Source: an uncultured Flavobacteriaceae bacterium
GTDB lineage: Bacteria > Bacteroidota > Bacteroidia > Flavobacteriales > Flavobacteriaceae
DNA: 64,000 nucleotides
Assembly: GCA_947494565.1 (NCBI GenBank)
Contig: CANLVG010000003.1
Span: forward strand, 186,001-250,000
Direction: 5' to 3'
Of this stretch, positions 1 to 9,312 are shown piece by piece (the first letter of the stretch is position 1; the number at the start of each line of letters is the position of its first letter). Both the position numbers and the translations under genes were made by a program. The notes beneath the pieces are model-generated. The model did no database searches, was not told the DNA's origin, and was given only the letters and a program-made list of their open reading frames with translations.

Positions 1-128
1 CCAAGAAAATGAGCGCTATGAACAATGGATTCTTAAGTCAGGGCATTGGTTATCAATTGTTTCGCTTGAACGAACCTATTTCCGAAGTATTACAGTTGTT
101 CCTAAAGCGTCGAAAATCATTATTGTAA
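1..128 (+). CDS. C-terminal end of a DUF58-type protein (partial)
   Basis: An open frame enters from the left edge and ends at a TAA (126-128) that overlaps the next start as TAATG. About 41 residues are visible, ending in a basic KRRKSLL tail. Nothing in this short piece is diagnostic. The call rests on context: in Bacteroidota the gene before a BatA-domain protein is usually a DUF58 protein of the MoxR/Bat cluster, and such proteins often end in a short basic tail. The overlap implies translational coupling with the next gene. The 5' part lies outside the window. Confidence 0.45.
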   Translation, partial: KKMSAMNNGFLSQGIGYQLFRLNEPISEVLQLFLKRRKSLL

Positions 129-1408
129 TGACTTTTTTGAACCCGACATATTTGTGGTTGTCCTTAGGAATTCTCATTCCCATAGCCATCCATTTATGGA
201 GTAGACGAAAAGTAGTGACGGTTAAAGTCGGCAGTACCCAGTTATTGCAGGAATCAGAACCCAAACGTACCAGTACGGTTCGATTGAACGAATTATGGCT
301 TTTGGTATTGAGGGTATTGACCGTACTGCTCATCACTTTATTACTTGCCTCACCAAGAACTACCGATACCAGTGCCCGAATGTCACTAGTATATCTCATA
401 GAGCCCTCGCTTCTAAATAACGATCATGTAAAACGACTGTTGAACGAGACTCCAGCGGAAGAAGTCAAAGTGCTTATGGACGGTTTTCCGAATGCGGAAG
501 GGTACAGTCCGGGAAAAAGGGAAAATGAGATTCCTGAATATTGGCAATTAGCACAGAAAATGAACGCCTTGCCTGCAGATAGCATTATTGTTATTACTGA
601 AGGCTTTGTTTCAGGAATAAAAGGCAAGCGCCCTTATGGGGCCAATCATGTCAATTGGACCGTACTTCCGTCGGGTGATACGCAAAATCAACTCCTTGAA
701 GTAGCGCTCGCAAGAGATACCTTGACCATATTGACCCTTGTGAGCGATGCTGATGGCCTATATGTCGAAAGCGAAGAACAGTCTAAAAATAGTATTGATG
801 TAAAATCGAATAAGACCGCAGATAGTGTCTTTATAAATGGGGTTTTAATGCCCCTCCGGACCCCGGAACCTATCATGGTCTTGATGAGGTATCACGATAG
901 TCTAATGCAAGAGCGACACTATCTTAGCGCAGCCCTCAAGGCGGTTGCAAAATTGATGAATCGTCCCCTAATCCTTGATGAAAATCCAGGACAGGATTCC
1001 GTCGATGCCACATATGATCTATCTATTTGGCTAGGCGATCCACCCGAACAGAACTTAAGCGTAAAACAGCTGATTTTTAATTCTTCGACCTTAGCCAATG
1101 GGCTCATTGAACCTACCATCGATAAGAATGTATATGTGCTGACCAGTCGCTTGAACAATGAGAACGTATTCTCGGAACATCTTGCGGAACAACTCTACAT
1201 CGTATTGAACTTGCGTAAGGATATGGAAGAAAAGATCCTTGATAACGATAAGCGCGTCGCAACTAAAGATGAGTTACGACCACACCGAACTGACCCACCG
1301 ATGGCTACTGACACAGCAGGACTTGTTGATCCGTTCACGTGGTTATGGGGACTACTTTTCTTGATGATCGCATTAGAACGTGTACTGGCTAAATATCGCA
1401 AACAATGA
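128..1408 (+). CDS. BatA N-terminal domain membrane protein
   Basis: The 426-residue protein starts with a typical BatA N-terminal segment (TIGR02226 type): a membrane helix at about residues 8-25, a basic stretch, then a second helix at about 58-78. A third helix lies near 402-420, just before the C-terminus. The region between is probably periplasmic and lacks an obvious MIDAS (DxSxS) von Willebrand motif, so it is not a full BatA/BatB. The start at 128 overlaps the upstream stop (TAATG), and the stop overlaps the next start (ATGA). Family knowledge links Bat clusters to envelope stress and aerotolerance, but no biochemical role is proven here. The domain call is firm and the function tentative. 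Confidence 0.85.
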   Translation: MTFLNPTYLWLSLGILIPIAIHLWSRRKVVTVKVGSTQLLQESEPKRTSTVRLNELWLLVLRVLTVLLITLLLASPRTTDTSARMSLVYLIEPSLLNNDHVKRLLNETPAEEVKVLMDGFPNAEGYSPGKRENEIPEYWQLAQKMNALPADSIIVITEGFVSGIKGKRPYGANHVNWTVLPSGDTQNQLLEVALARDTLTILTLVSDADGLYVESEEQSKNSIDVKSNKTADSVFINGVLMPLRTPEPIMVLMRYHDSLMQERHYLSAALKAVAKLMNRPLILDENPGQDSVDATYDLSIWLGDPPEQNLSVKQLIFNSSTLANGLIEPTIDKNVYVLTSRLNNENVFSEHLAEQLYIVLNLRKDMEEKILDNDKRVATKDELRPHRTDPPMATDTAGLVDPFTWLWGLLFLMIALERVLAKYRKQ

Positions 1409-3621
1409 GCTCAGGGAAACAACTACTTTTAAGGTTCAAGAAACGATGGTCGATAATGCAGGCCATTGTGATAGTGCTTTATGCCCTTGGGCCGGCCATG
1501 CTCATTTACTTTTTGACCAAAGACATCATATGGGCTGTATTTACCTTTATGGGTGTTGGGCTTCTTGCACTGCTGTTTCGAAAACCATGGCAGCTGACCT
1601 TAGAGAAAGTTGGGCAATATCTTGACCATGAATTGGAAACTACTGAATACAGTACCGGACTCTTATTGGTGTCCAGCGGAGAGTTGTCAAGTTTAGCGCG
1701 ACTTCAGCAACACAAGGTAAGAAAGGTATTGGAGAGGAGCATCCATAAGGTTCGCCCAAACGTCCATATGAAAAGTGCGTTTATAGTTCTGGGCGCATGT
1801 GGACTGCTATCCCTTTTGGCAAATCAGTATGGTACCTCATTACGATCTACCGATTCCGTTCCCGCACAAGGTGACCGGCAAATCTTGTTCACACCCTTGG
1901 ATTCGTCTGAATTGAAGTATACACCCCCAAACATAGTGTTTCAAGAACTTGTCATTCAATATCCTGCATATACGAATAGTGCTCCTGTGACAACAAGCAA
2001 TATGAATATCAAGGCATTAGAGGGATCCAAACTTAAATGGCGCTTACGGTTTGATACTCCTCCAAACCAGGTTTTTTTTGAGGATAACGAAGCAGCCTAT
2101 AGCATGTCAAGGAACAGTAATGGTTATGAACATCGAATGCAGTTGACAGCTTCCGGATTTTATAATTTCAAGTTTGAGGCCAAGGATTCAACTTCACACC
2201 AATCGGAGCTTTATGCACTTGAACTTTTCGAAGATGAAGCCCCAGTAATAGAGATTCAGAAACTAAAGCAATTCACCACCTTTGAATTCGATGACGATAA
2301 GACCATTGAATTTGAAGCAGTTCTAACTGACGATTTTGGGATTACCGATGCATATGTCGTTGCGACAGTAAGTAGAGGAGAGGGGGAATCGGTTAAATTT
2401 AGGGAAGAACGTTTGCCTTTCGAAACGAGACTGCGGCAAGGTGAAAATACCCTTCAACTCTCAAAAAAAATCGACTTGGACAATCTTGGGATGGTGCCTG
2501 GAGATGAGCTTTACTTTTATATTTCCGCTGTTGACACTAAAGAACCTAGACCAAATACCAGTCGAAGCGAAACGTATTTCGCTGTGATACGGGATACCCT
2601 TACCAATCAATTTGCAGTGGAAGGAACCATGGGCGCTGATTTAATGCCTGACTACTTTAGAAGTCAGCGGCAACTAATTATCGATACGGAAAAGTTGATA
2701 GCAGACAAAAATAGACTGCCCAAAAACGATTTTAATTCCACCAGTAATGAGTTGGGGTTTGATCAGAAAGCCCTTCGTCTAAAGTATGGGGAATTTATGG
2801 GCGATGAGGCCGAATCTGGTATCACAGTTGCGGAAGAGGTCACTGTGGAAGAAGCCCAAGATGAGGATGTTGATGAAGATGAAGACCCTTTATCAAAATA
2901 CACGCATGACCATGATGGGAGCAATGAACATCATCTATTGGATCACGAAGATGGAGAACACGAGGACGAGGACCCTTTGGAAAGTTACCTTCACAATCAT
3001 GATGACCCCGAGGAGTCTACCTTGTTTACGCAATCACTAAAGAGCAAGCTGCGACAGGCAATGACTGAAATGTGGGATGCAGAATTATACCTACGCCTAT
3101 ACACCCCTGAAAAGTCCCTGCCTTATCAATATCGAGCCTTGAAATTGATTCAGGAAATCAAGAATAGTGCCCGTATTTATGTGCATCGTATCGGCTTTGA
3201 TCCTCCACCTATTAAAGAAGACAAGCGATTGACCGGAGAACTGGATGAAATCGTGAGTTTCCAAAAAAAAGAAAACATTTCGGTTTACGATGACTTGAAT
3301 TTCCTAAGAAAGGCAGCGGAAAGATTGGAACAACTTATAGAACGAAACGACTATCAGGAATCTGATAGGATACTCTTCAAGGAATCGGGTAACGAGTTGG
3401 CCCAATTGGCAATTGAAGAACCTGGGAAGTACCTTGAAACGTTACAAAAATTAAAATGGCTTTCAGATCGTGAACGCCATTGGTCAGAAAAAGAACTACG
3501 TCAAATTTTAAGAGGTGTACTGGCCGCTATTCCAAAACCTATTGCAAAACCCACCAAGCAGGGTGAAGCCATTAGTGATTTGAACGAACTTGTACTCCAA
3601 GAATTGGAAACCAATGACTAA
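1405..3621 (+). CDS. DUF4175-like membrane protein with acidic/histidine-rich linker
   Basis: This 738-residue protein has two membrane helices near residues 18-55, a third near 125-145, a beta-rich middle region, and a helical charged C-terminal third. It starts at an ATGA overlap with the BatA-domain gene. Residues about 465-535 form a low-complexity tract rich in Asp, Glu and His, in which a unit of the form EDEDPLxxYxHxHD occurs twice about 30 residues apart. That tract could bind divalent metal, or could simply be a flexible linker. The architecture matches DUF4175-like proteins found next to DUF58/BatA genes in flavobacteria. The function is unknown, but operon membership suggests a cell-envelope complex with its neighbours. 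Confidence 0.7.
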   Translation: MSSGKQLLLRFKKRWSIMQAIVIVLYALGPAMLIYFLTKDIIWAVFTFMGVGLLALLFRKPWQLTLEKVGQYLDHELETTEYSTGLLLVSSGELSSLARLQQHKVRKVLERSIHKVRPNVHMKSAFIVLGACGLLSLLANQYGTSLRSTDSVPAQGDRQILFTPLDSSELKYTPPNIVFQELVIQYPAYTNSAPVTTSNMNIKALEGSKLKWRLRFDTPPNQVFFEDNEAAYSMSRNSNGYEHRMQLTASGFYNFKFEAKDSTSHQSELYALELFEDEAPVIEIQKLKQFTTFEFDDDKTIEFEAVLTDDFGITDAYVVATVSRGEGESVKFREERLPFETRLRQGENTLQLSKKIDLDNLGMVPGDELYFYISAVDTKEPRPNTSRSETYFAVIRDTLTNQFAVEGTMGADLMPDYFRSQRQLIIDTEKLIADKNRLPKNDFNSTSNELGFDQKALRLKYGEFMGDEAESGITVAEEVTVEEAQDEDVDEDEDPLSKYTHDHDGSNEHHLLDHEDGEHEDEDPLESYLHNHDDPEESTLFTQSLKSKLRQAMTEMWDAELYLRLYTPEKSLPYQYRALKLIQEIKNSARIYVHRIGFDPPPIKEDKRLTGELDEIVSFQKKENISVYDDLNFLRKAAERLEQLIERNDYQESDRILFKESGNELAQLAIEEPGKYLETLQKLKWLSDRERHWSEKELRQILRGVLAAIPKPIAKPTKQGEAISDLNELVLQELETND

Positions 3622-5362
3622 TACGTTCAGCTTTGTGCATATTGATTTTATCTGGCCAGTAGGTATCGGAGCACTATTGCTATTCGCACTATTTCTTTGG
3701 AAAGAATGGTCACTTCCCAGAAAGCTGTATTATCTACATGCCTTAATCGCCCTGATTACCATAATCGCGTTGGTCCTATTGCTACTGAGGCCTATGATTC
3801 TAGAGGGGCATGATGGAACCCAAGGAGTACTACTCACGGAAGACTATGGTAAAGAACAACTGGATAGTCTAAAGAAACGATATAAAAGGTTAAAACAGAT
3901 TCCTTATGTTGAGAATGTACCAATGAGTGGTATTTTAGATTCTATTTCGTCCTTGTTCATTGTTGGAAACGGCGTTCGGACTTTTGATTTTTGGCAGTTG
4001 GATGGTGTACCCACTACCTATTTGGATGCTGGCGAACCCGAGGGGGTCCTACAATTGAATTATGAACGAGAGACGAGGGTCGGTGATGATTGGACAGTTC
4101 GTGGCAGCTACAAAGCCAATCAGGAAAAGCGCAAACTTATTTTGGCCGATCCGGGAGGTAATCCTATAGATTCCGTTTTGATCGATACCCTAGGACGTTC
4201 CGATTTCGAATTATCAAACGATTTGAAGGTGAGTGGACGATACCTTTATCATCTTCTCGAAAAGGATTCTAGTGGTGTCACAATTGCCAATGAACCGCTA
4301 CCGGTTCTTGTGAAATCAAAAAAAGAGTTACGGCTTTTGATGATCCAAGGTTTTCCAACCTTCGATTCGAAGTACCTGAAAAACTTTTTGGCAGAAGGCG
4401 GAAATGAATTGATAGTGCGTAACCAATTGTCTCGTGGGAAGTATAAATTTGAATATTTCAATACCGAGCGTCGTTCGTTTTATGCACTTTCCCAGGAGCT
4501 GCTCGAAACTATGGATGTGCTGCTTATCGATGCAAATTCTTTGGCCAATCTTTCTGAAAGTTCGATCCGTACTATAGAAAAGGTCATGAAGCATGATGGT
4601 CTTGGCGTATTGGTTTTACCGGATGACGATTTTTTTAGGTTGCCTATTCGCGCTTCCAATTTTGAGTTTTTAAGGGAGACTACATCTAAAGTAACCTTGG
4701 ATGAATGGCCAGACCTATCCCTTGAAAAATATCCTTTCACTTTTGAAAACGCTATTGGATTGCAAACGATACATCGGTCAAATGATAGGATAGTATCAGC
4801 GTACAGTAGAATGGGTCGAGGAAGGATCGGTACTACAGTAGTGGGCAATAGCTACCAGTTAGTGTTAAATGGTAATAAGGAGGCCTACCAGCAATTTTGG
4901 GCTCAAATGATTACGGCAATAGCCAAGAGAAACGAACCGATTTTGGATTGGGAACCAATGGAAAAGTTGATCTATGACAACGAACCCTTCTCTTTTGTGG
5001 TACGCACATCGGAAGACAACCCCCAAGTCTTTGGTGCGAACGGTCGAATAGCGCTTAGGCAACATTTAGATATCAAAGAACGCTACACGGGAACTACATA
5101 TCCCAGAGCAATCGGATGGAATACCATTTCATCGGCCAACGACTCGCTGTCGACCCTTAATTTCTATGTAATGGATAATTCGCAATGGGAGTCATTAAGA
5201 GCTTTTGGAACAAGAATGCAGAACAAACGACATTTTTCCGATGCAAAGGTTTCCGCAAACGACAAAAAAGTCCTGCGACAGATTCATCCGATTTGGTTTT
5301 TTTTAGTCGGTATTGCGGGAATGGGTTATTTGTGGTTGGCGCCTAAATTGATCAAGAATTGA
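3614..5362 (+). CDS. Bat-operon membrane protein of unknown function
   Basis: The protein is about 582 residues long. I chose the ATG at 3614 over one at 3590 because it gives an 8-bp overlap (ATGACTAA) with the upstream stop, as elsewhere in this operon. Two N-terminal membrane helices (about residues 10-30 and 38-62) and one C-terminal helix (about 555-575) flank a large, probably periplasmic region. That region contains a segment like a class I glutamine amidotransferase/von Willebrand-type fold (around VLLIDANSL and GLGVLVLPDD), seen in related BatA-cluster proteins. This resemblance is inference. It is the last gene of the operon and is followed by about 125 bases without a gene. Confidence 0.65.
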   Translation: MTNTFSFVHIDFIWPVGIGALLLFALFLWKEWSLPRKLYYLHALIALITIIALVLLLLRPMILEGHDGTQGVLLTEDYGKEQLDSLKKRYKRLKQIPYVENVPMSGILDSISSLFIVGNGVRTFDFWQLDGVPTTYLDAGEPEGVLQLNYERETRVGDDWTVRGSYKANQEKRKLILADPGGNPIDSVLIDTLGRSDFELSNDLKVSGRYLYHLLEKDSSGVTIANEPLPVLVKSKKELRLLMIQGFPTFDSKYLKNFLAEGGNELIVRNQLSRGKYKFEYFNTERRSFYALSQELLETMDVLLIDANSLANLSESSIRTIEKVMKHDGLGVLVLPDDDFFRLPIRASNFEFLRETTSKVTLDEWPDLSLEKYPFTFENAIGLQTIHRSNDRIVSAYSRMGRGRIGTTVVGNSYQLVLNGNKEAYQQFWAQMITAIAKRNEPILDWEPMEKLIYDNEPFSFVVRTSEDNPQVFGANGRIALRQHLDIKERYTGTTYPRAIGWNTISSANDSLSTLNFYVMDNSQWESLRAFGTRMQNKRHFSDAKVSANDKKVLRQIHPIWFFLVGIAGMGYLWLAPKLIKN

Positions 5363-5459
5363 AATTTATCGAACTATGCGGGTTTTGAATAAGGTGTTAT
5401 TTAACGATTATTTAGGTGTTTTTATGTGTTTAATATCATAAGAGTTCCGGATCGAACGT

Positions 5460-5467
5460 TAGCTTTG
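5460..5467 (+). promoter_or_regulatory. Putative -7 promoter element (TAnnTTTG)
   Basis: TAGCTTTG matches the flavobacterial -7 consensus TAnnTTTG, 20 bases before the GTG start of the small membrane protein. No good TTG (-33) lies at the usual distance, so this is only a candidate. Confidence 0.4.
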
Positions 5468-5487
5468 TAACTTCTAAAAAATCTTCT

Positions 5488-5946
5488 GTGATTCAAGATG
5501 TTCTTATTGCTTTTTTATGGAGTATTTCGCCTTTTGGCGAGGCCAAAGTGGGTATTCCATATGGTATGCTAAACGGAGTGAACATCTACCTTGTATTTAT
5601 CGTTTGCCTTTGTGCCAATATTTTGGTGTTTCCTTTGATGCAGTTCTTCCTGAAACATATCAATACGTATTTACTTAGATGGAATTTTTATAAAAAATCG
5701 GCGGTATACGTGGCTAGGAAAGCAAAAGTGGGTTCAGGTGACAACATTAAAAAGTATGGTTTTTTTGGTCTGGTTTTCTTTGTGATGCTTCCTATTCCCG
5801 GTACCGGGGTATATGCCGGTAGCATTGCGAGCTATATCTTCAAAATAGAATCGAGGAAAGCTTTTGCTGCGAACGCCATTGGTATTTTTTTCTCTTCCCT
5901 TATTGTTTGGAGTACTACCTTATTGACAATGAAAGGGATAGCCTAA
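5488..5946 (+). CDS. Small multidrug export-type membrane protein (COG2426 family)
   Basis: The 152-residue protein is strongly hydrophobic, with four to five membrane segments. It carries the family pattern of an early SPFGEAKVGIP segment and a later MLPIPGTGVYAG loop, both typical of the COG2426/Sm_multidrug_ex family. The start codon is GTG (5488-5490); no in-frame ATG precedes the conserved N-terminus, so the GTG is needed to keep it. A TAnnTTTG element lies just upstream. The family name comes from early annotation and export activity is poorly established. Length is normal for the family. Confidence 0.8.
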   Translation: MIQDVLIAFLWSISPFGEAKVGIPYGMLNGVNIYLVFIVCLCANILVFPLMQFFLKHINTYLLRWNFYKKSAVYVARKAKVGSGDNIKKYGFFGLVFFVMLPIPGTGVYAGSIASYIFKIESRKAFAANAIGIFFSSLIVWSTTLLTMKGIA

Positions 5947-6007
5947 TAACATTTAGGGCCAACGAACATTGCTGGTCAGATTGTTCATAATTCTTCAAAT
6001 GATATAC

Positions 6008-6038
6008 TTGTACAGACCGATGAGGGCGATTATTTTTG
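6008..6038 (+). promoter_or_regulatory. Flavobacterial promoter (TTG-N20-TAnnTTTG)
   Basis: TTG at 6008-6010 and TATTTTTG at 6031-6038 are 20 bases apart, which fits the flavobacterial consensus TTG-N17-23-TAnnTTTG. Transcription would begin near 6045, which favours the ATG at 6055 over the TTG at 6046 as start of the next gene. Confidence 0.55.
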
Positions 6039-6054
6039 CGTCCTTTTGAACTAT

Positions 6055-6411
6055 ATGAGACAGCTCGAAGTAGGGGATAAAGTATACAACGTAAAGCAAA
6101 ATGGCTTTGGTGACTTTGCGCGATATTCATTTTCGGAGGTCATAAAGTTAACCAAGACCTTGGCCATTTTAAAAAATGGGGTCCGTCTCTACAATCAGCC
6201 CAGACCCTCTTATCTTATTGAGGAGGTCGGCTACTGTGTCTCTAGAAAAAAAGGGGTGCATTGGCACTTGGTTTCCCTCCAAGCCATTCGCAATGCCCAA
6301 ATTGAGAATGAAAAGATAGCCGCACATGATTGGTTTGAAACTAAAGAGTTCACACTGCAAGAAAAGCAACGTATTTATAAGGCATTCAGTAGATTAGAAG
6401 ATTTTTCGTAG
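6055..6411 (+). CDS. Hypothetical protein
   Basis: This is a 118-residue soluble protein with no signal peptide or membrane helix. The ATG at 6055 is preferred over an in-frame TTG at 6046 because of the promoter spacing. The N-terminal half (VGDKVYNVKQNGFG...) has the look of a small beta-barrel, and the C-terminal part is helical and charged. I recognise no family. Its 3' end overlaps the end of the convergent aminotransferase gene by 37 bases, so the two transcripts could form a short antisense overlap. Confidence 0.6.
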   Translation: MRQLEVGDKVYNVKQNGFGDFARYSFSEVIKLTKTLAILKNGVRLYNQPRPSYLIEEVGYCVSRKKGVHWHLVSLQAIRNAQIENEKIAAHDWFETKEFTLQEKQRIYKAFSRLEDFS

Positions 6412-7274
6412 TTCATTTCCGGATGGTAGTTGTTCTTCAGTTTGAGAAAGAGTTCCTGCAATTTTTCGGTCATGGCGCCGGGGCTAGTTCCCTCTTGAAA
6501 TACATGCGTATCCAGTTGTTTGATGCCTGCAATCTGGGTGGATGTTCCTGTTAGAAATGCTTCATCCATCATAGGTATAGCTTCAAAGGTTATGGCCTCT
6601 TCGCGATAAGGGATATCTGCATCACGACAAATCTTCAAGACGATTTCACGGGTAATCCCATTTAAAATATAACTATCGGAGGGGTGCGTGTATACCATAC
6701 CATCTTTTACGAAAAAAAGATTGGAGTGAGAACCCTCGGTCATTTTGCCCTCACGATGGAAGACTGCCTCATAATGTCCATTTTTAATCGCAAAATCATT
6801 GGCCATCACGTTGCCCAACAAAGAAGTCATTTTAATATCGCAGCGATGCCATCTAAAATCAGGTTGCGTTACCACAGAAACCAACTGTGTATTAACTTCT
6901 GGCAGTTCATAGGGTACCGCATACATCATCAGTGTGGAATCGGTATTTTCAGGGAATGAATGTTTTCTAGGTGCTACACCCCTAGTCACCTGAATATATA
7001 GCAAACAATTTTCCGATTGCAGACCAGTAGCCCCTAATAAGTGGTCAATGTACCCATTAAGAAGAGTTGTATCAAAAGTGATATTTACTTTTTTTAGACA
7101 ACCTGCAAGTCGTTTCAGATGGGCATCACCGAAGAAAAAATGACCATTGAATTGTATCATGACCTCGTAGATGCCATCACCGAATAAAAACCCCCGATCA
7201 AAAACCGAAATTTTAGCCTCGGAGCTCGCTATTATTTCACCATTCAAAAAAACTTTTTCAGGATAATTTGCCAT
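6375..7274 (-). CDS. Class IV aminotransferase (BCAT / D-amino-acid transaminase family)
   Basis: The 299-residue protein matches the fold-type IV PLP aminotransferases. It has an N-terminal FDRGFLFGDGIYE motif, the DIKMTSLLGN segment carrying the presumed PLP-binding lysine, and a TEGSHSNLFFV motif followed by LNGITREIVL. Family members transfer amino groups between branched-chain or D-amino acids and 2-oxoacids, or cleave aminodeoxychorismate. The sequence alone does not settle which. It is a single gene, convergent with the preceding hypothetical protein. Length is typical for the family. Confidence 0.9.
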   Translation of the reverse strand: MANYPEKVFLNGEIIASSEAKISVFDRGFLFGDGIYEVMIQFNGHFFFGDAHLKRLAGCLKKVNITFDTTLLNGYIDHLLGATGLQSENCLLYIQVTRGVAPRKHSFPENTDSTLMMYAVPYELPEVNTQLVSVVTQPDFRWHRCDIKMTSLLGNVMANDFAIKNGHYEAVFHREGKMTEGSHSNLFFVKDGMVYTHPSDSYILNGITREIVLKICRDADIPYREEAITFEAIPMMDEAFLTGTSTQIAGIKQLDTHVFQEGTSPGAMTEKLQELFLKLKNNYHPEMNYEKSSNLLNAL

Positions 7275-7349
7275 AGTCCATGCAATATGATGAATGCAAT
7301 TTACCCATTATTTGAATACGTTGTGAATGGGTCGCAGACCCGACCTAAA

Positions 7350-8618
7350 CTATTTTTTCAGTCTTTTGAAAGCCTCTCTTTCCAATTGTTCTTGATGGTC
7401 AGGGTGTGCTATCGAAATCAAGGCTTCTGAACGTTCCTTTAGGTTCTTTCCAAAGAGGTCTACCGCACCATATTCAGTTGCTACGAAATGCACATGAGCC
7501 CGGGTGGTGGTCACTCCGGCGCCTTGCTTTAAATAGGGTGTGATTTTCGAAACGCCTTTTGACGTTACGGAAGACATGGTGAAAATGGGTTTGCCTCCTT
7601 GTGATAAGGCCGCACCCCGTATGAAATCCATTTGCCCGCCGACACCAGAGTATTGCAAACTCCCGATAGTGTCCGCACACACTTGGCCGGTGATATCGAT
7701 TTCAATGGCGCTATTTATTGCCGTGACCTTTGGGTTTCTCCGTATTCGGGCCGTATCATTGGTATAGGCGGCATCCCTAAAATCGCAAATCGGATTGTCA
7801 TCGATAAAGTCGTACAGCGCTCGTGAACCCACCGCAAAACAACTCACTATTTTTCCTCGTTTGACAATCTTTTCCTCTCCGGTAATGATACCCTGTTCTA
7901 TCAAAGGCAGTACGCCGTCGGAGAACATCTCGGTATGAATTCCCAGTTTTTTGTGCCCGGTTAATTTTGATAGAACGGCATCGGGTATACTTCCGATTCC
8001 CATCTGAAGTGTTGCGCCGTTTTCGACCAGAGCAGCTACTTGTTCCCCGATTCGGTATTCGACCGGTGAAATGATTGCGGGATGGTGTTCATGAATTGGC
8101 ACATCGACTTCTACGGCATATTCGATGTCATCGATATGTACGATTCCGGTACCGTGCGTTCTTGGAACGGTGGGATTGATTTGAGCGACTATTTTTTTTG
8201 CATGGCGCACCGCGGGTAGTGTTACATCCACGGATACTCCTAAGGAGCAATAGCCGTGTTTATCCGGAGGGGACACCTGAACAAAAGCGACATCGATCGG
8301 CAAGATATTCCTTGAAAACAACAAGTGTATTTCACTAAGGAAGATCGGAATGTAGTTGCCACCTAGGGTGTTGACATAGTTACGCACGTTGCCGCCCACA
8401 AAACATGAATTAAGGCGAAAGGTATTGCTGTAAGGAGGTAGGGTATAGGGAGCTTCTCCCTCGGTGTGAATGGATATAATCTCAATATCTCTCAGCGTTG
8501 TATGTCGCTCGCATAAACTATCGATTAGCTTGTTGGGTGTCATGGCGGCACCTTGTATGAACACACGGTTTTCCGATTGTACTATTGAAACTGCTTCCGA
8601 AAGGGATACTATTTTCAT
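7350..8618 (-). CDS. Acetyl-CoA hydrolase/transferase family protein (4-hydroxybutyrate CoA-transferase-like)
   Basis: The 422-residue protein has the full two-domain structure of the Cat/ACH family. The GIHTEMFSDGVL motif holds the likely catalytic glutamate that carries CoA as a thioester. A GVGGQMDFIRGA segment and a C-terminal GAGVTTTRAHVHFVATEYG segment are also family hallmarks. The enzyme would exchange CoA between acetyl-CoA and a short-chain acid, such as 4-hydroxybutyrate or another carboxylate, in the cytosol. Substrate choice cannot be read from sequence. It lies 75 bases upstream of the aminotransferase gene on the same strand, so co-transcription is possible. Confidence 0.88.
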   Translation of the reverse strand: MKIVSLSEAVSIVQSENRVFIQGAAMTPNKLIDSLCERHTTLRDIEIISIHTEGEAPYTLPPYSNTFRLNSCFVGGNVRNYVNTLGGNYIPIFLSEIHLLFSRNILPIDVAFVQVSPPDKHGYCSLGVSVDVTLPAVRHAKKIVAQINPTVPRTHGTGIVHIDDIEYAVEVDVPIHEHHPAIISPVEYRIGEQVAALVENGATLQMGIGSIPDAVLSKLTGHKKLGIHTEMFSDGVLPLIEQGIITGEEKIVKRGKIVSCFAVGSRALYDFIDDNPICDFRDAAYTNDTARIRRNPKVTAINSAIEIDITGQVCADTIGSLQYSGVGGQMDFIRGAALSQGGKPIFTMSSVTSKGVSKITPYLKQGAGVTTTRAHVHFVATEYGAVDLFGKNLKERSEALISIAHPDHQEQLEREAFKRLKK

Positions 8619-8806
8619 CTATGTTATTTAAAGAGTACAAATTTCAACTTCCGTACCTTCTGAAAACATGATAATATTCATGGTTTTTCTTAGGGGGTCG
8701 ATAAATACCATGATAAAGATGCAATAGCCCCTGCACTTCACGAAATTATGTATTGATTGCCCCAAAGCCATCTGCAATCACATCGCATTTTTTGTTGTAA
8801 AAGCGG

Positions 8807-8814
8807 TAAATTTG
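8807..8814 (+). promoter_or_regulatory. Putative -7 promoter element before msrB
   Basis: TAAATTTG fits TAnnTTTG and lies 30 bases before the msrB ATG. The nearest upstream TTG is only 12 bases away, so the -33 box is weak or displaced. Confidence 0.4.
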
Positions 8815-8844
8815 TAAAAGAAAATAGTTAAGAAAAAGAAAACG

Positions 8845-9309
8845 ATGTTGACTTGGAAAGATATTATTAGTTTCAGCGTGAATGGCAATCTTAAACCGGA
8901 TAGAAGAATTGAAAAGACGGAAGGGGAATGGCGCGAACAATTAACTGCTGAACAGTACCGTATAACCCGGAAAAAAGGCACCGAAGCGGCGCATTCTGGA
9001 GCGCTATGTGGTATTCATGCGGCCGGCAAATATAGTTGCATCTGCTGTGCTACACCCTTATTTGATTCGACCATCAAGTTTGAGTCGGGTACGGGTTGGC
9101 CCAGTTTTACGCAACCGATCAAAGAAAATGCGATCAAATATGAAAAGGATTCTTCCTTTGGAATGATCCGGGTAGAGGTGATGTGCAATACTTGTGACGC
9201 CCATTTAGGGCATGTTTTTCCTGACGGTCCCGAACCGAGCGGATTACGGTATTGTATCAATTCAGAATCCATGCAGCTTGAGAAAGCCGAGCAAGAACAG
9301 CAAGAGTAG
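8845..9309 (+). CDS. msrB: Peptide-methionine (R)-S-oxide reductase MsrB
   Basis: This 154-residue protein reduces R-methionine sulfoxide in proteins. It has two zinc-binding CxxC pairs (CICC near residue 65 and CNTC near 114), the GTGWPSF substrate motif, and the catalytic cysteine in RYCINSES near residue 138. There is no signal peptide, so it is cytosolic. It is first in a row with selO, a small unknown gene and msrA, a grouping that fits repair of oxidised proteins. Its TAG stop is followed after one codon by the TTG start of selO in the same reading frame. Confidence 0.95.
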   Translation: MLTWKDIISFSVNGNLKPDRRIEKTEGEWREQLTAEQYRITRKKGTEAAHSGALCGIHAAGKYSCICCATPLFDSTIKFESGTGWPSFTQPIKENAIKYEKDSSFGMIRVEVMCNTCDAHLGHVFPDGPEPSGLRYCINSESMQLEKAEQEQQE

Positions 9310-9312
9310 GAT

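Noticed and set aside
2786-3040. Met-rich plus-strand frame inside the DUF4175-like gene
   Set aside because: It is the shifted reading of the acidic GAT/GAA-rich tract in the real gene.
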